From: Gammaproteobacteria bacterium
Lineage (GTDB): Bacteria; Pseudomonadota; Gammaproteobacteria; UBA6429; Thiohalophilaceae
Direction: 5' to 3'
DNA: 8,500 nt
Assembly: GCA_030593785.1 (NCBI GenBank)
Contig: JAUVGM010000078.1
Location: 1 to 8,500 of the forward strand
Below the pieces are notes generated by a model. It searched no databases and was not told the origin of the DNA. It worked only from the letters and a program-made list of their open reading frames with translations. The position numbers were made by a program, and so were the translations under genes. This document shows positions 1 through 7,348 of this stretch, one piece after another. Numbering within the stretch: the first letter of the stretch is position 1; each line of letters starts with the position of its first letter.

Positions 1-7
1 GCTTGTC

Positions 8-1186
8 ATGGCTAATATCAGAGCCCGTAAAGAGTCGGGAAACCTCATCATTGATTTTCGTTTTCAAGGTGTTCGTTGTCGTGAACAAACCACGTTACCT
101 GATAACAAAGAAAATCGTAAAAAACTTGAAGCGGTTGCAGAAAGAATTGAAGCATCTATTACCTTAGGCCAATTCAACTATGCAGACTTCTTTCCAAACA
201 GTTCAAATGTTGAAAAGTTTCATCAGCGCGAAATACTAAAGAAGAAATGCATCTCAAGTGATAGCTTACCGACGGTGGAAGAGTTTAAAGAAGTTTGGAC
301 AGCAGAGATGTTACCTACCTGGCGTGCAAGTTATGAAGCCAGTGTGGAATCTAACTTCAATACACACATCCTCCCCTTCTTCGGTAAGAAGGTAGTCGGC
401 CACATCACTAAGGCAGATATTTTACAGTTTCGGGCTACACTCGCCAAAGCATCCCCCGTTACTGGAAAAACACGTCGTGCCACCACTGTTAATCGAGTGC
501 TAAAAATATTTAGACTCATGATGAATGAAGCCGCCGACCGATTTGATTTTAACTCACCTTTCAATGGAGTTAAATTACTAAAAGAACAAAAAGTGGATAT
601 TCAGCCATTGTCGTTGACTGAAGTTAAATTGTTCTTAAGTAAAGTACGCTCTGACTATCAAAATTACTTCAAAGTCCGATTCTTTAGCGGTATGCGTAGC
701 GGTGAAATTACTGGCCTTCGCTGGGAGCATGTTGATTTTGAACGTAAACAAATTCTCATTCGAGAAACAATTGTTCGAGGGAAAGTGGAATACACAAAGA
801 ACGATGGTTCATTCCGTGTGATTGATATGACTGCGCCACTACTCGACGCATTCACATCACAACATATCATCACGGGTAAAAATGATTACATCTTCTGTAA
901 CACAAAAGGAGAGCCTTTAGATAACCGTAATGTCTGTAACCGTGTTTGGTATCCCATGCTAGACCACCTGGGTTTAAAACGTCGTCGTTTATATGAAACA
1001 CGTCATACTGCAGCAACATTATTAATGGCTGCAGGTGAAAATCCTGAGTGGGTTGCGCGTCAACTCGGTCATGTAAACACAGAGATGTTGTTTAAAGTAT
1101 ATAGCCGCTTTGTACCAAACCTTACCCGCCAAGATGGTTCTGCCTTTGAGAACCTTGTTGCTGATAATTCAGGGGAGCAATCATGA
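8..1186 (+). CDS. Tyrosine recombinase/integrase with DUF3596-like arm-binding domain
   Basis: Site-specific recombinase of the phage integrase family, expected to excise and integrate the island by strand exchange through a covalent 3'-phosphotyrosine intermediate. The 392-residue protein is complete. Residues 1-60 (start MANIRARKESGNLIIDFRFQ) match the DUF3596 arm-type DNA-binding domain, which supports the ATG at 8. Residues about 88-185 are the SAM-like core-binding domain and about 200-372 the catalytic domain. Visible catalytic residues are R230 (in SGMRSGE), a likely K264, R332 (in YETRHTAA), H355 (in RQLGH) and the nucleophile Y365 (in FKVYSRF). The first position of the HxxR box is Y329 instead of His, as in many relatives with a YQTRH motif. 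The C-terminus (VPNLTRQDGSAFENL) is typical of phage and island integrases. Its stop overlaps the next start (ATGA), so it leads a four-gene operon. The upstream promoter and any att site lie outside the window. Family assignment is very secure; the element type is not. Confidence 0.96.
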   Translation: MANIRARKESGNLIIDFRFQGVRCREQTTLPDNKENRKKLEAVAERIEASITLGQFNYADFFPNSSNVEKFHQREILKKKCISSDSLPTVEEFKEVWTAEMLPTWRASYEASVESNFNTHILPFFGKKVVGHITKADILQFRATLAKASPVTGKTRRATTVNRVLKIFRLMMNEAADRFDFNSPFNGVKLLKEQKVDIQPLSLTEVKLFLSKVRSDYQNYFKVRFFSGMRSGEITGLRWEHVDFERKQILIRETIVRGKVEYTKNDGSFRVIDMTAPLLDAFTSQHIITGKNDYIFCNTKGEPLDNRNVCNRVWYPMLDHLGLKRRRLYETRHTAATLLMAAGENPEWVARQLGHVNTEMLFKVYSRFVPNLTRQDGSAFENLVADNSGEQS

Positions 1187-1494
1187 ATAATAAAATCATT
1201 TTATTTCCAGCAGTAATAAAACAATCTCATTCAAAAACCAATAAAGTTCCAGCAGAAATTCGGACGTTGGCATTAGCTTTAAGAGCTTGCCTTAACATTG
1301 CAACAGATGACTCGCTTGTATTTATTCTTGGTCATGGTGAAGCCAAAACAAATCAAAAAGCCGTCGAAAATTGGTTGTTGGATAACTATAGCTTACTAAA
1401 TATTAAGTTTATGTCATCACCTTTAGAAGAAATAACTAATGATTTAGAAACTTACCTCAATAGCAGATTAATGATGGAGGATGGTTCATGTTAA
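1183..1494 (+). CDS. Small hypothetical protein, second gene of integrase operon
   Basis: 103-residue protein I do not recognise. The ATG at 1183 overlaps the integrase stop in an ATGA arrangement and is preceded by AGGGGAG at 1171-1177 with 5 nt spacing, so translation is probably coupled to the integrase. The protein has no signal peptide or membrane segment. It reads as a small soluble alpha/beta domain: an Ile/Leu-rich N-terminal strand (KIILFPAVI), a central helix (about residues 23-40, EIRTLALALRACL), a hydrophobic strand (SLVFILGHGE, residues 43-52) and an acidic C-terminal helix. Coupling to a recombinase makes a directionality, island-maintenance or regulatory role reasonable, but nothing in the sequence shows one. 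It is a candidate for one of the small companions of the recombinase in GMT-type islands, to be tested by homology. Certain as a gene, unknown in function. Confidence 0.85.
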   Translation: MNNKIILFPAVIKQSHSKTNKVPAEIRTLALALRACLNIATDDSLVFILGHGEAKTNQKAVENWLLDNYSLLNIKFMSSPLEEITNDLETYLNSRLMMEDGSC

Positions 1495-1847
1495 AAGTTT
1501 ATAAATACAATAATCTCATTATTTTTTCTGCTGAAGTGTTTATGTGTGAGAAGCGGAAAGCCAACAATGAATTAAACTGCTGGAATTTGCGTTTACTCGT
1601 ACAAGGTAAATTAATTGATGCTTATCACTGGCATTCAATCAGTGAAGGTAGAATTCATTACAGAGAAAAAGACAGCGTACTGGTTGTCGGAAATTGGGCA
1701 ACAAAACATAAAAAACGTTTTCAAATTATTCGTGCTGAAGTTACCTCATATCTCCCTGCTAATGATGATTGTTTTCATCAAGGTAATAGTCATCCATTAG
1801 ACGTTTCTATGAAAAGCAGTATCAATGAAAATAGGGAGGATAATTAA
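1488..1847 (+). CDS. Small hypothetical protein, third gene of integrase operon
   Basis: 119-residue protein of unknown function. The ATG at 1488 overlaps the preceding stop by 7 nt and has GGAGGA at 1476-1481 with 6 nt spacing, a strong and well-placed ribosome binding site. The sequence is Trp- and aromatic-rich (CWNLRLLVQGKLIDAYHWHS, residues 31-50; VVGNWATKHKKRF, about 66-78) with alternating hydrophobic residues, which suggests a small beta-rich domain. The basic patch KHKKRF could touch nucleic acid, but that is speculative. The last 25 or so residues are polar and probably disordered. Four cysteines are present but not spaced as a zinc motif. No signal peptide or transmembrane helix is seen. 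An overlapping reading frame at 1615-1800 has no ribosome binding site and is disregarded. Gene call is firm because of the operon architecture; function is open. Confidence 0.83.
   Translation: MLKVYKYNNLIIFSAEVFMCEKRKANNELNCWNLRLLVQGKLIDAYHWHSISEGRIHYREKDSVLVVGNWATKHKKRFQIIRAEVTSYLPANDDCFHQGNSHPLDVSMKSSINENREDN
1833..1840 (+). promoter_or_regulatory. Ribosome binding site deciding the start at 1849
   Basis: AGGGAGGA is close to the full anti-Shine-Dalgarno complement and sits 8 nt before the ATG at 1849. It lies inside the alternative N-terminal extension that begins at 1825, which argues that the shorter protein is the real one. Confidence 0.75.
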
Positions 1848-1848
1848 T

Positions 1849-2121
1849 ATGTCCCTAACAATTGATGAAATGTATCAAGCAGCTGCTGATGGAGAAACTA
1901 GTTGGGAGCATGCATTGTTATTAACGGGGTTACTATATATGAATGAAGCAGGCTTGGAAGTAAGCCCGCCTCCTTCTAATGATGTGGACTATCACTTTTA
2001 CAAGTTACGACTTGATGCATTAAATAAATATAATAACAGTAATAGTTATTATAAAAATGCAATAAAAAACTTACGCAACTACATACATAATAAGGAATTA
2101 ATTTCTAACAGTTACTATTAG
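1849..2121 (+). CDS. Small hypothetical protein, last gene of integrase operon
   Basis: I chose the ATG at 1849, giving a 90-residue protein, over the in-frame ATG at 1825. AGGGAGGA at 1833-1840 lies 8 nt before 1849, and this start falls one nucleotide after the previous stop; the 1825 start has no ribosome binding site and would overlap its neighbour. The protein begins MSLTIDEMYQAAADG, a likely amphipathic helix, followed by a helix around WEHALLLTGLLYMNEAG, a proline-rich turn (SPPPSND) and a basic, Asn/Tyr-rich C-terminal half (about 55-90) that is probably helical. It is predicted to be all-alpha and cytoplasmic, with no recognised family. It closes the integrase operon, and no fifth gene follows on this strand. 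A role with the recombinase is inferred only from coupling. Confidence 0.83.
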   Translation: MSLTIDEMYQAAADGETSWEHALLLTGLLYMNEAGLEVSPPPSNDVDYHFYKLRLDALNKYNNSNSYYKNAIKNLRNYIHNKELISNSYY

Positions 2122-2430
2122 AAGTTGAGCTGCATAAACGCCATTACGTTTACACTATCAACATAAGAAAATGCCCCTTCTATTGCATAGTGAACTAAAC
2201 CTCTTTACCCTGCCCCTTTTCACTAGAGGTATCATTATTGAGGCAAGAAAACACTCCGAATAACAACAAACCTAAACTGGTATAACAAATATCCAACAAG
2301 CTATCTAACCTACAACTGACACACAGGATAATTAAAGTGATAAATATTCACTTTATTATATAAACCTAGTATCCCAAAAAGTTATAAATTAATTTAGAAT
2401 GAGTAAGTTCAGATACGAACCATACAGCTT
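2122..2430. other. AT-rich intergenic region between converging operons
   Basis: About 310 bp lie between the stop of the last integrase-operon gene and the stop of the KITE-like gene, which faces it. No reading frame with a credible ribosome binding site was found on either strand, and no tRNA or repeat array is apparent. Besides the hairpin listed at 2333-2355 there are two weak inverted repeats: TAAACG/CGTTTA at 2135-2152 (6-nt loop, no T-tract) and ACCTCT/AGAGGT at 2199-2230 (20-nt loop). The region may hold termination signals for both operons or be an old junction between the mobility module and its cargo. Confidence 0.6.
2333..2355. terminator. Possible weak bidirectional terminator hairpin
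   Basis: TAAAGTGA (2333-2340) and TCACTTTA (2348-2355) form a perfect 8-bp stem with a 7-nt loop, followed by AT-rich sequence on both sides (TTATATA on +, ATTATCC on -). It lies between two convergent transcription units, where a shared terminator is expected. The stem has only two G:C pairs and neither side has a clean run of T, so it is a weak candidate. Confidence 0.35.
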
Positions 2431-2985
2431 TTATTTTTCATCTTCCCTCTCAAAAAGCCTATTAAACAACACCTTCCCAGAACTAGATAACATATATCTA
2501 TCTATTCCAACCTTATAAAATATGCCTCTATCGACTAACAAACTATTCACTGATTTAGTCAGAGGCAAAGATATGCCACAGGCTTGTAATATCTTTGCAA
2601 TGTCTTCATCTTCACCAATACTGTCCACATCTCTTTCACGAACCCCGCCTGCTACATCAAAAAGTATTTGTGGGCTAATCCCACGCGTGGTTAATCCACG
2701 ACTAATCATTAAGAGAACCGTTTGAATATTAGCCGCAGCCTCTGTGAACTCTTCTTGTTTGTCTAAACGCGTAATAAAAAATGCTTCACCTGATAATGAT
2801 TTAATCTCAAAACCGAGTAATGAATATAAATTTCTGTACTGGTCAATATTATTCGTCAGCTCATTAAATTTAGCCGAAGAGGATAATTCACCATTCATGT
2901 ACTCATACTCGTTGATGATTTTTCCAGAAATAAGAGCTTTGTATATTTCTCGTGAAGCAATGGTATTTAACTCAAAGTTTTTCAT
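2431..2985 (-). CDS. KITE-like condensin subunit (JetB/MksE/MukE-like)
   Basis: 184-residue protein that I read as the KITE (tandem winged-helix) partner of the SMC-kleisin complex encoded upstream. In MukBEF, MksBEF and Wadjet, this subunit dimerises, binds the middle of the kleisin and contacts DNA. What is seen: a helical N-terminus with IYKALISGKIINEYEY; the segment YRNLYSLLGFEIKSLSGEAF followed by FITRLD (about 50-75), whose helix, beta-hairpin and 'LLGF' pattern is characteristic of MukE/JetB proteins; a hydrophobic helix NIQTVLLMISRGLTTRGI (about 87-104); and a second winged-helix-like region ending in a wing around YKVGIDRYMLSSSGKVLFNRL (about 157-177). The start ATG overlaps the kleisin stop by 4 nt (ATGA), and AGGTGA at 2993-2998 is its ribosome binding site. 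Length is in the usual range for the family. The family is inferred from pattern and operon position; it ends the operon. Confidence 0.78.
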   Translation of the reverse strand: MKNFELNTIASREIYKALISGKIINEYEYMNGELSSSAKFNELTNNIDQYRNLYSLLGFEIKSLSGEAFFITRLDKQEEFTEAAANIQTVLLMISRGLTTRGISPQILFDVAGGVRERDVDSIGEDEDIAKILQACGISLPLTKSVNSLLVDRGIFYKVGIDRYMLSSSGKVLFNRLFEREDEK

Positions 2986-4385
2986 GGTGCTCTCACCTCA
3001 ATTCTCTTTTTCATATACGTCAGTGACTTGTTCTTGTAATCAATTTTACCACTGAGCAGGGTTTGCTTACGTGGTAGATTGCCTTTTACGAAATGAAGCG
3101 CATCATAAATATCTCTTAATGCGTAGCCTTTCATTTCTTTTTGTAAATGTTGATGAACGGCTAAATACAAATCTGATACTGCGTTCTTTATCTCAAAACT
3201 CTCCATAGCCGTTTTAATGGAGGTCACTCGTCTTCTTGATATTATCGCTTCACTAGAAGATATCCCCCGTTTCGCTGGCATCCGTTTTTTTGTGACTATG
3301 GCTTCAGCATTATTCAGCTTTGTTCGAATATATTCCTGCGTTAAATTAATTACACCATTATCAGGCTGCTCAAAGAGCGAGCCGGTCAATTTCGATCTGG
3401 ACCAATTATTTATACCCACTAAAATCCTTGAGGGTGCGTAAATTGGATCACTATAAGGCAAATATTTACCAGTAAGCCGTGAATCCATTCGCTGGTGTAT
3501 TTTATGTTTCATCTCATTAAAGTGATTTTCAATCGCGTTGTATAAGTTACGCTGATCGCGACTCATTTCGACATAACGATATAACCGCTTTCTTATACTT
3601 GATATAGATTCTGAATAAGACAACAGCTTCATTTCAATTGCAGAAATATTAGCGTGTTCACTATAAAAGGAGGTCTTCTCGAAACTCTCCCTTATTTTAC
3701 GTAACAAGAACATAGCAGATGAATCACTCGCCATCGCTTTTTCATTTAAGAAGGTGAGTGTAGGCATTATATTTCGATTAGATATTTCAATGATTTCATC
3801 AAGTGCACCTCTGATCTGATCAGTAGCAAGCATCTTATTAAAATCATGGCTATCTAATATCTCAGATAGCCGCTTTGAACTCCCTTCTAATGCACGTACA
3901 TTGTGATCAATCTTGCCTAACACTTCTTGCAAAGTATTCATAAAAGCAAGTAAGTGCCCTTTAAATTCTTTATTCCCTCTATCATAAGCCCTACCCAATG
4001 GAATAAAGTAATCATACGAACTCTTGATTTGAGCATAGATAATATCTAAGTCAGGCTGCCCAAGCTCTCTAATACGTTTTGAATCTAAACATTGAATTGT
4101 CTGGATCAAGCCTACCTGTAAGGAAAATACCCCTCTACTATCATCAATAAAACTCAATAAACCACAAGACTGTAGATTAGCAATACTTAATGCTTGTCTA
4201 ATACGTTGTTTGTCTGCATTGTCTTCTATTGTTTGTTCGGTATAACTTAACACCACCGACTCAAATGCCGATATCTTAAAACCAATGGTATTTCTCGCAC
4301 TCGTGGAATACTCATCAAGCAAGGTAAAAAATATCTTAACGTGCTGAAAGATGATCACAACCGTGTGTTGGGCATTGATATGCAT
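2982..4385 (-). CDS. Kleisin-like condensin subunit (JetA/MksF/MukF-like)
   Basis: 467-residue, mostly helical protein placed between the SMC ATPase and the KITE-like gene, and interpreted as the kleisin that bridges the two ATPase heads. The N-terminal 100 residues look like a winged-helix domain (helices around FQHVKIFFTLLDEY and RIRQALSIANLQSCGLLSFI, then a wing DDSRGVFSLQ), as in MukF and JetA. Residues about 105-300 are long helices with heptad-like hydrophobic spacing, matching the MukF helical bundle and neck. A linker (about 300-395) carries a very basic stretch (VTKKRMPAKRGISSSEAIIS and RRRVTSIK) that could bind DNA or the KITE dimer. The C-terminal 70 residues (DIYDALHFVKGNLPRKQTLL) may be the cap-side winged helix. 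The ATG lies 2 nt after the SMC stop. AGGA is about 15 nt upstream, too far to be effective, so translation is probably coupled to the SMC gene. The family is inferred from architecture and context, since kleisins diverge strongly. Confidence 0.75.
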   Translation of the reverse strand: MHINAQHTVVIIFQHVKIFFTLLDEYSTSARNTIGFKISAFESVVLSYTEQTIEDNADKQRIRQALSIANLQSCGLLSFIDDSRGVFSLQVGLIQTIQCLDSKRIRELGQPDLDIIYAQIKSSYDYFIPLGRAYDRGNKEFKGHLLAFMNTLQEVLGKIDHNVRALEGSSKRLSEILDSHDFNKMLATDQIRGALDEIIEISNRNIMPTLTFLNEKAMASDSSAMFLLRKIRESFEKTSFYSEHANISAIEMKLLSYSESISSIRKRLYRYVEMSRDQRNLYNAIENHFNEMKHKIHQRMDSRLTGKYLPYSDPIYAPSRILVGINNWSRSKLTGSLFEQPDNGVINLTQEYIRTKLNNAEAIVTKKRMPAKRGISSSEAIISRRRVTSIKTAMESFEIKNAVSDLYLAVHQHLQKEMKGYALRDIYDALHFVKGNLPRKQTLLSGKIDYKNKSLTYMKKRIEVRAP

Positions 4386-4387
4386 AT

Positions 4388-7348
4388 CTAGCTTACTGCT
4401 TCCTGTATATCAATCAGAGTTTCTTTCATAGAACCAAAATATATTGACTCTGCTTTACCCTGTACTTCAACATCGATTGCTTTGAAGATGGATAAGTCAT
4501 GATACGTATCAAGGACATTTGCAATTACCCCTGTAGATTCAGGGTTAGCAGCAAACAGTACCAACCCATTATCATTCATTACTTTTAAGACTTCTTTCAG
4601 ATTACGCTCATCAAGACTGCCTACCTCATCAAAGATAACAGGAATGGTAAGATGTAAATCTTCTGGCACCATCTTTTTAAGTAATATTGCAAGCAAGACA
4701 GCATTTACCATACTGTTTGTACCATTTGATTGAGGAATCGTTTCTCGTTTTCCGTTTACATCAAACCCATAATGTAATTTTTCAATTATCTTGCTAATGT
4801 CGATTTTGCCTGTTTTTCTTATATAAAATGTATTTTGGAATTCACTTATTCTTATATAAAACTCTTTGTCTAAAAGGCTATCAGTCTGACCAGATATTGT
4901 ACCCAATGCTTTTACCATATTTTCATACTGTGGATGTAAGTCTGCAATTAACTTAACATTATCAAGATTTGAAATACGATAGCCTGATAGTTGATGATTA
5001 ATCCCATCTATAAAACCTTCAATAATGCTCTTTACATTCTCAATCATCGTTGATGACATTGCAGCTGTATTATTATGCGCCTGTAACCGCTCTGAATAAC
5101 TCTCTCGCTGTTTATCCAGATTTGAAAAAAGCGTATCTAAGGTCGAATAGTACGTTTCGAATGAGGCGTTACTCATCACATCAGCGTATCGGCTCTCTGG
5201 CTCGTAATCAATTATATTATGATCTAAGAGCTCGTTTAGTAATGATGTGGTAGCCAACGAAGCGGTTTTCGTCTTACTCAGAATATCACCTAATTCTGTT
5301 ATTGCATTATTAACCCTTACTTTGTCATACGATTTTATGTCATCCACTTGTGTGTTTAATGCGCCTTGATAATCAAGTAATCGATTGGAGTTACTCGCTA
5401 TCTGATTTATTTTATCAATGCTATCAGTCAGCCCATCTAATTCATTTTTAAAACTGGTGAGGTCAATGTTTCGTGCAGTGTATTCTGCTTTTAGGTGTCT
5501 GTGTTTACGCGCTACTTCTTCAAATGTGTTTGAGGCGGATTCAATCTTCTCTTTTGCAAAATTAAGCTCAGACTCCTTCTCTTTTATGATTTGTTGAACT
5601 ACCTCAATACCAGTCAATGCAGTATGTTGTGCTTCTAATATCTTGAGCCTACTTTGGCAATCCAGCCGTCTTTCTTCTCGTTCTTCAACACTGAGCGTTG
5701 TATTTCTTGATAGTATTGCTTGATTATCCTCATCTCTTTTTAAATTCGTTTTTAGATTTTTCAGTTTTTCCGTAAGGGATACCTTTGCTCTTTTATCGTC
5801 AAATTTTGAGAATGAGCAAATATACTTTCCACCTAAATACACCCCCGTGTCATCGATATTGAATATGTCGGCAAAACTTTCAATCGTATTTCTTTCTTTA
5901 TCATTAAGCACAGGATTAATATTGGCAAAGGCATTATTCAAGCTCATAAGCGTCGATGCAGTTGCATCTGTCAATCCCCCCAGAAAGGAAGTCCCTTTAT
6001 CCAGATCTGCAAGCATGTTTGCTATCTCAAAAATTGATTTTTTCTTATCCTTAATCTCACCTATTAATTGAGCTAATCGTTCATTCGTATCAGCTTCACC
6101 TTTAAGGTGTTTTAGTTCTTCTTCAAGATCTACCTTGCGCGTATTAAGTAGTGCAAAAATGGCATCATCACTTTTATCATTCTCTGAACACAATGGGAGC
6201 ATTTCTTCTCTCGTATTTTCTGCCAGAACACGCTTCTCTATCGTTTGCTCTAATATCTTTTGTATTGAATCACGATCAGAAACACTTTGTTGATGTGCAG
6301 TTTTTGCCAGATTATATGGTTCAATGTGTTCGTTGTATTTACGTTCCGCTTTGTGTGTTCTTTCATTTAACTCTGATAATTGTTCTTGTTTTATACTATT
6401 TTCTGTATTAACGGTATGCACGAGCGGCTCAAAAAATGCCTTTGTATTATTCTTTAATGTAAAATACTCATCTCGCTTTTGTTGCAATGCAGTCCATTTA
6501 TTTTTTAATGCATCGACTTTATTTAAATGACTATCAGTGTCTTTTAAAGACTGCCACTCATCAAGCGCATTATCCAAATCAAGAATAATACCATCCTCTT
6601 TTACAGCACTTAGTCCCATCCCATCAATGATGGAACCAATGGCATCAGGTAATGATGTGGTAGAAGCATCGGATAAACTAAATGCTATTCCCAGTAAGGA
6701 CTTAACTGTATTAACGCTTGATGCTGAAAACTTCTTGGCCATGGGCAACAATCCAAATCGCGTATTGTCCTGTGCTGCAGAGGCTCTTGTGTAGATGGTT
6801 TCACCAATACTTGCTCGCTTATTAAAATGCACACCGCCGTACTCTTTCGATAATAATTTCTTTTTAATATGTGTGATAGATATTTCAGGTTGTAATTGAC
6901 CCGCACCTTCATTTTTATCAGAATCATCATTCCAAAATAAATGTGTCATATCATCATATGAACACGGAACAGCAATACGCTCATAACCAAGGTCAGTCGT
7001 GCGATACAAAACCCAACTAAATTTCCCTCTTGGATTCTCAGCACTACAAATAATATACGATTCTGATCCCGGAAAATAATATTGGTATGAGTCAACATCA
7101 GAATAAAATTTTCCACCCGATGAAAAATTAAATTTATGCTGACTATCTTTAAAGTTTTCTTCAGGTAATAAAAAGAGCTTTAATGCAGATAAAGTTGAGG
7201 TCTTTCCACTGTTATTATCAGATAGCAATGCGGCATGATGATTAACAGGTAATCTTACATAGTGACTTGAACCACTATTAATAAACACAATCTCATTAAT
7301 TTTGTATTCTGAGGCAAGATCTAAATTAAAGCCTTTATCCATTTGCAC
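4388..7348 (-). CDS. SMC-like ATPase of condensin defence system (JetC/MksB/MukB-like)
   Basis: 986-residue SMC/ABC-type ATPase, the motor of the complex. Relatives dimerise at a hinge, clamp DNA and extrude loops using ATP. N-terminal head, residues 1-230: Walker A is SDNNSGKT (residues 43-50, bases 7199-7222), with S43 in place of the usual first Gly. Coiled coil runs from about 255 to 450, a compact hinge-like segment spans about 455-515 (FLGGLTDATAST ... YLGGKYICSF), and returning coiled coil covers about 515-690 and part of 740-800. C-terminal head: an ABC-signature-like PQSNGTNSMVNAVLLAILL (872-890), Walker B TIPVIFDEV with D907 and E908, and D-loop GSLDERNL (910-917). The 986-residue length is nearer MksB than MukB, which has about 1,490. 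The start is GTG at 7348, with AGGAG 7 nt upstream; the ATG two codons on would leave 13 nt. It overlaps the upstream nuclease gene by 14 nt. Several reading frames on the other strand inside it are shadows. Confidence 0.88.
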   Translation of the reverse strand: MQMDKGFNLDLASEYKINEIVFINSGSSHYVRLPVNHHAALLSDNNSGKTSTLSALKLFLLPEENFKDSQHKFNFSSGGKFYSDVDSYQYYFPGSESYIICSAENPRGKFSWVLYRTTDLGYERIAVPCSYDDMTHLFWNDDSDKNEGAGQLQPEISITHIKKKLLSKEYGGVHFNKRASIGETIYTRASAAQDNTRFGLLPMAKKFSASSVNTVKSLLGIAFSLSDASTTSLPDAIGSIIDGMGLSAVKEDGIILDLDNALDEWQSLKDTDSHLNKVDALKNKWTALQQKRDEYFTLKNNTKAFFEPLVHTVNTENSIKQEQLSELNERTHKAERKYNEHIEPYNLAKTAHQQSVSDRDSIQKILEQTIEKRVLAENTREEMLPLCSENDKSDDAIFALLNTRKVDLEEELKHLKGEADTNERLAQLIGEIKDKKKSIFEIANMLADLDKGTSFLGGLTDATASTLMSLNNAFANINPVLNDKERNTIESFADIFNIDDTGVYLGGKYICSFSKFDDKRAKVSLTEKLKNLKTNLKRDEDNQAILSRNTTLSVEEREERRLDCQSRLKILEAQHTALTGIEVVQQIIKEKESELNFAKEKIESASNTFEEVARKHRHLKAEYTARNIDLTSFKNELDGLTDSIDKINQIASNSNRLLDYQGALNTQVDDIKSYDKVRVNNAITELGDILSKTKTASLATTSLLNELLDHNIIDYEPESRYADVMSNASFETYYSTLDTLFSNLDKQRESYSERLQAHNNTAAMSSTMIENVKSIIEGFIDGINHQLSGYRISNLDNVKLIADLHPQYENMVKALGTISGQTDSLLDKEFYIRISEFQNTFYIRKTGKIDISKIIEKLHYGFDVNGKRETIPQSNGTNSMVNAVLLAILLKKMVPEDLHLTIPVIFDEVGSLDERNLKEVLKVMNDNGLVLFAANPESTGVIANVLDTYHDLSIFKAIDVEVQGKAESIYFGSMKETLIDIQEAVS

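Noticed and set aside
1825..1848. An eight-residue N-terminal extension of the last integrase-operon gene
   Set aside because: No ribosome binding site precedes 1825 and the extension contains the strong site that serves the ATG at 1849.
2135..2152. Hairpin TAAACG-CCATTA-CGTTTA just after the integrase operon, considered as a terminator or att core
   Set aside because: Stem of only six pairs, no T-tract after it, and no second copy in the window to support an attachment site.
6151..6411. Plus-strand frame with hydrophobic, membrane-like translation opposite the SMC gene
   Set aside because: The hydrophobicity is the expected antisense image of a charged coiled coil, and there is no ribosome binding site or promoter.
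5239..6663. A 15-bp direct repeat (GTAATGATGTGGTAG) at 5239-5253 and 6649-6663
   Set aside because: Both copies lie in the SMC coding sequence in the same frame and encode the same TTSL tetrapeptide, so shared codon choice explains them; no other sign of duplication.
6946..6961. Inverted repeat TCATAT-CATC-ATATGA containing ATCATATGA, nine bases of the operator core, inside the SMC gene
   Set aside because: It is within conserved-looking coding sequence, lacks the palindromic flank of the operators and is not near a promoter; chance in AT-rich DNA is likely.
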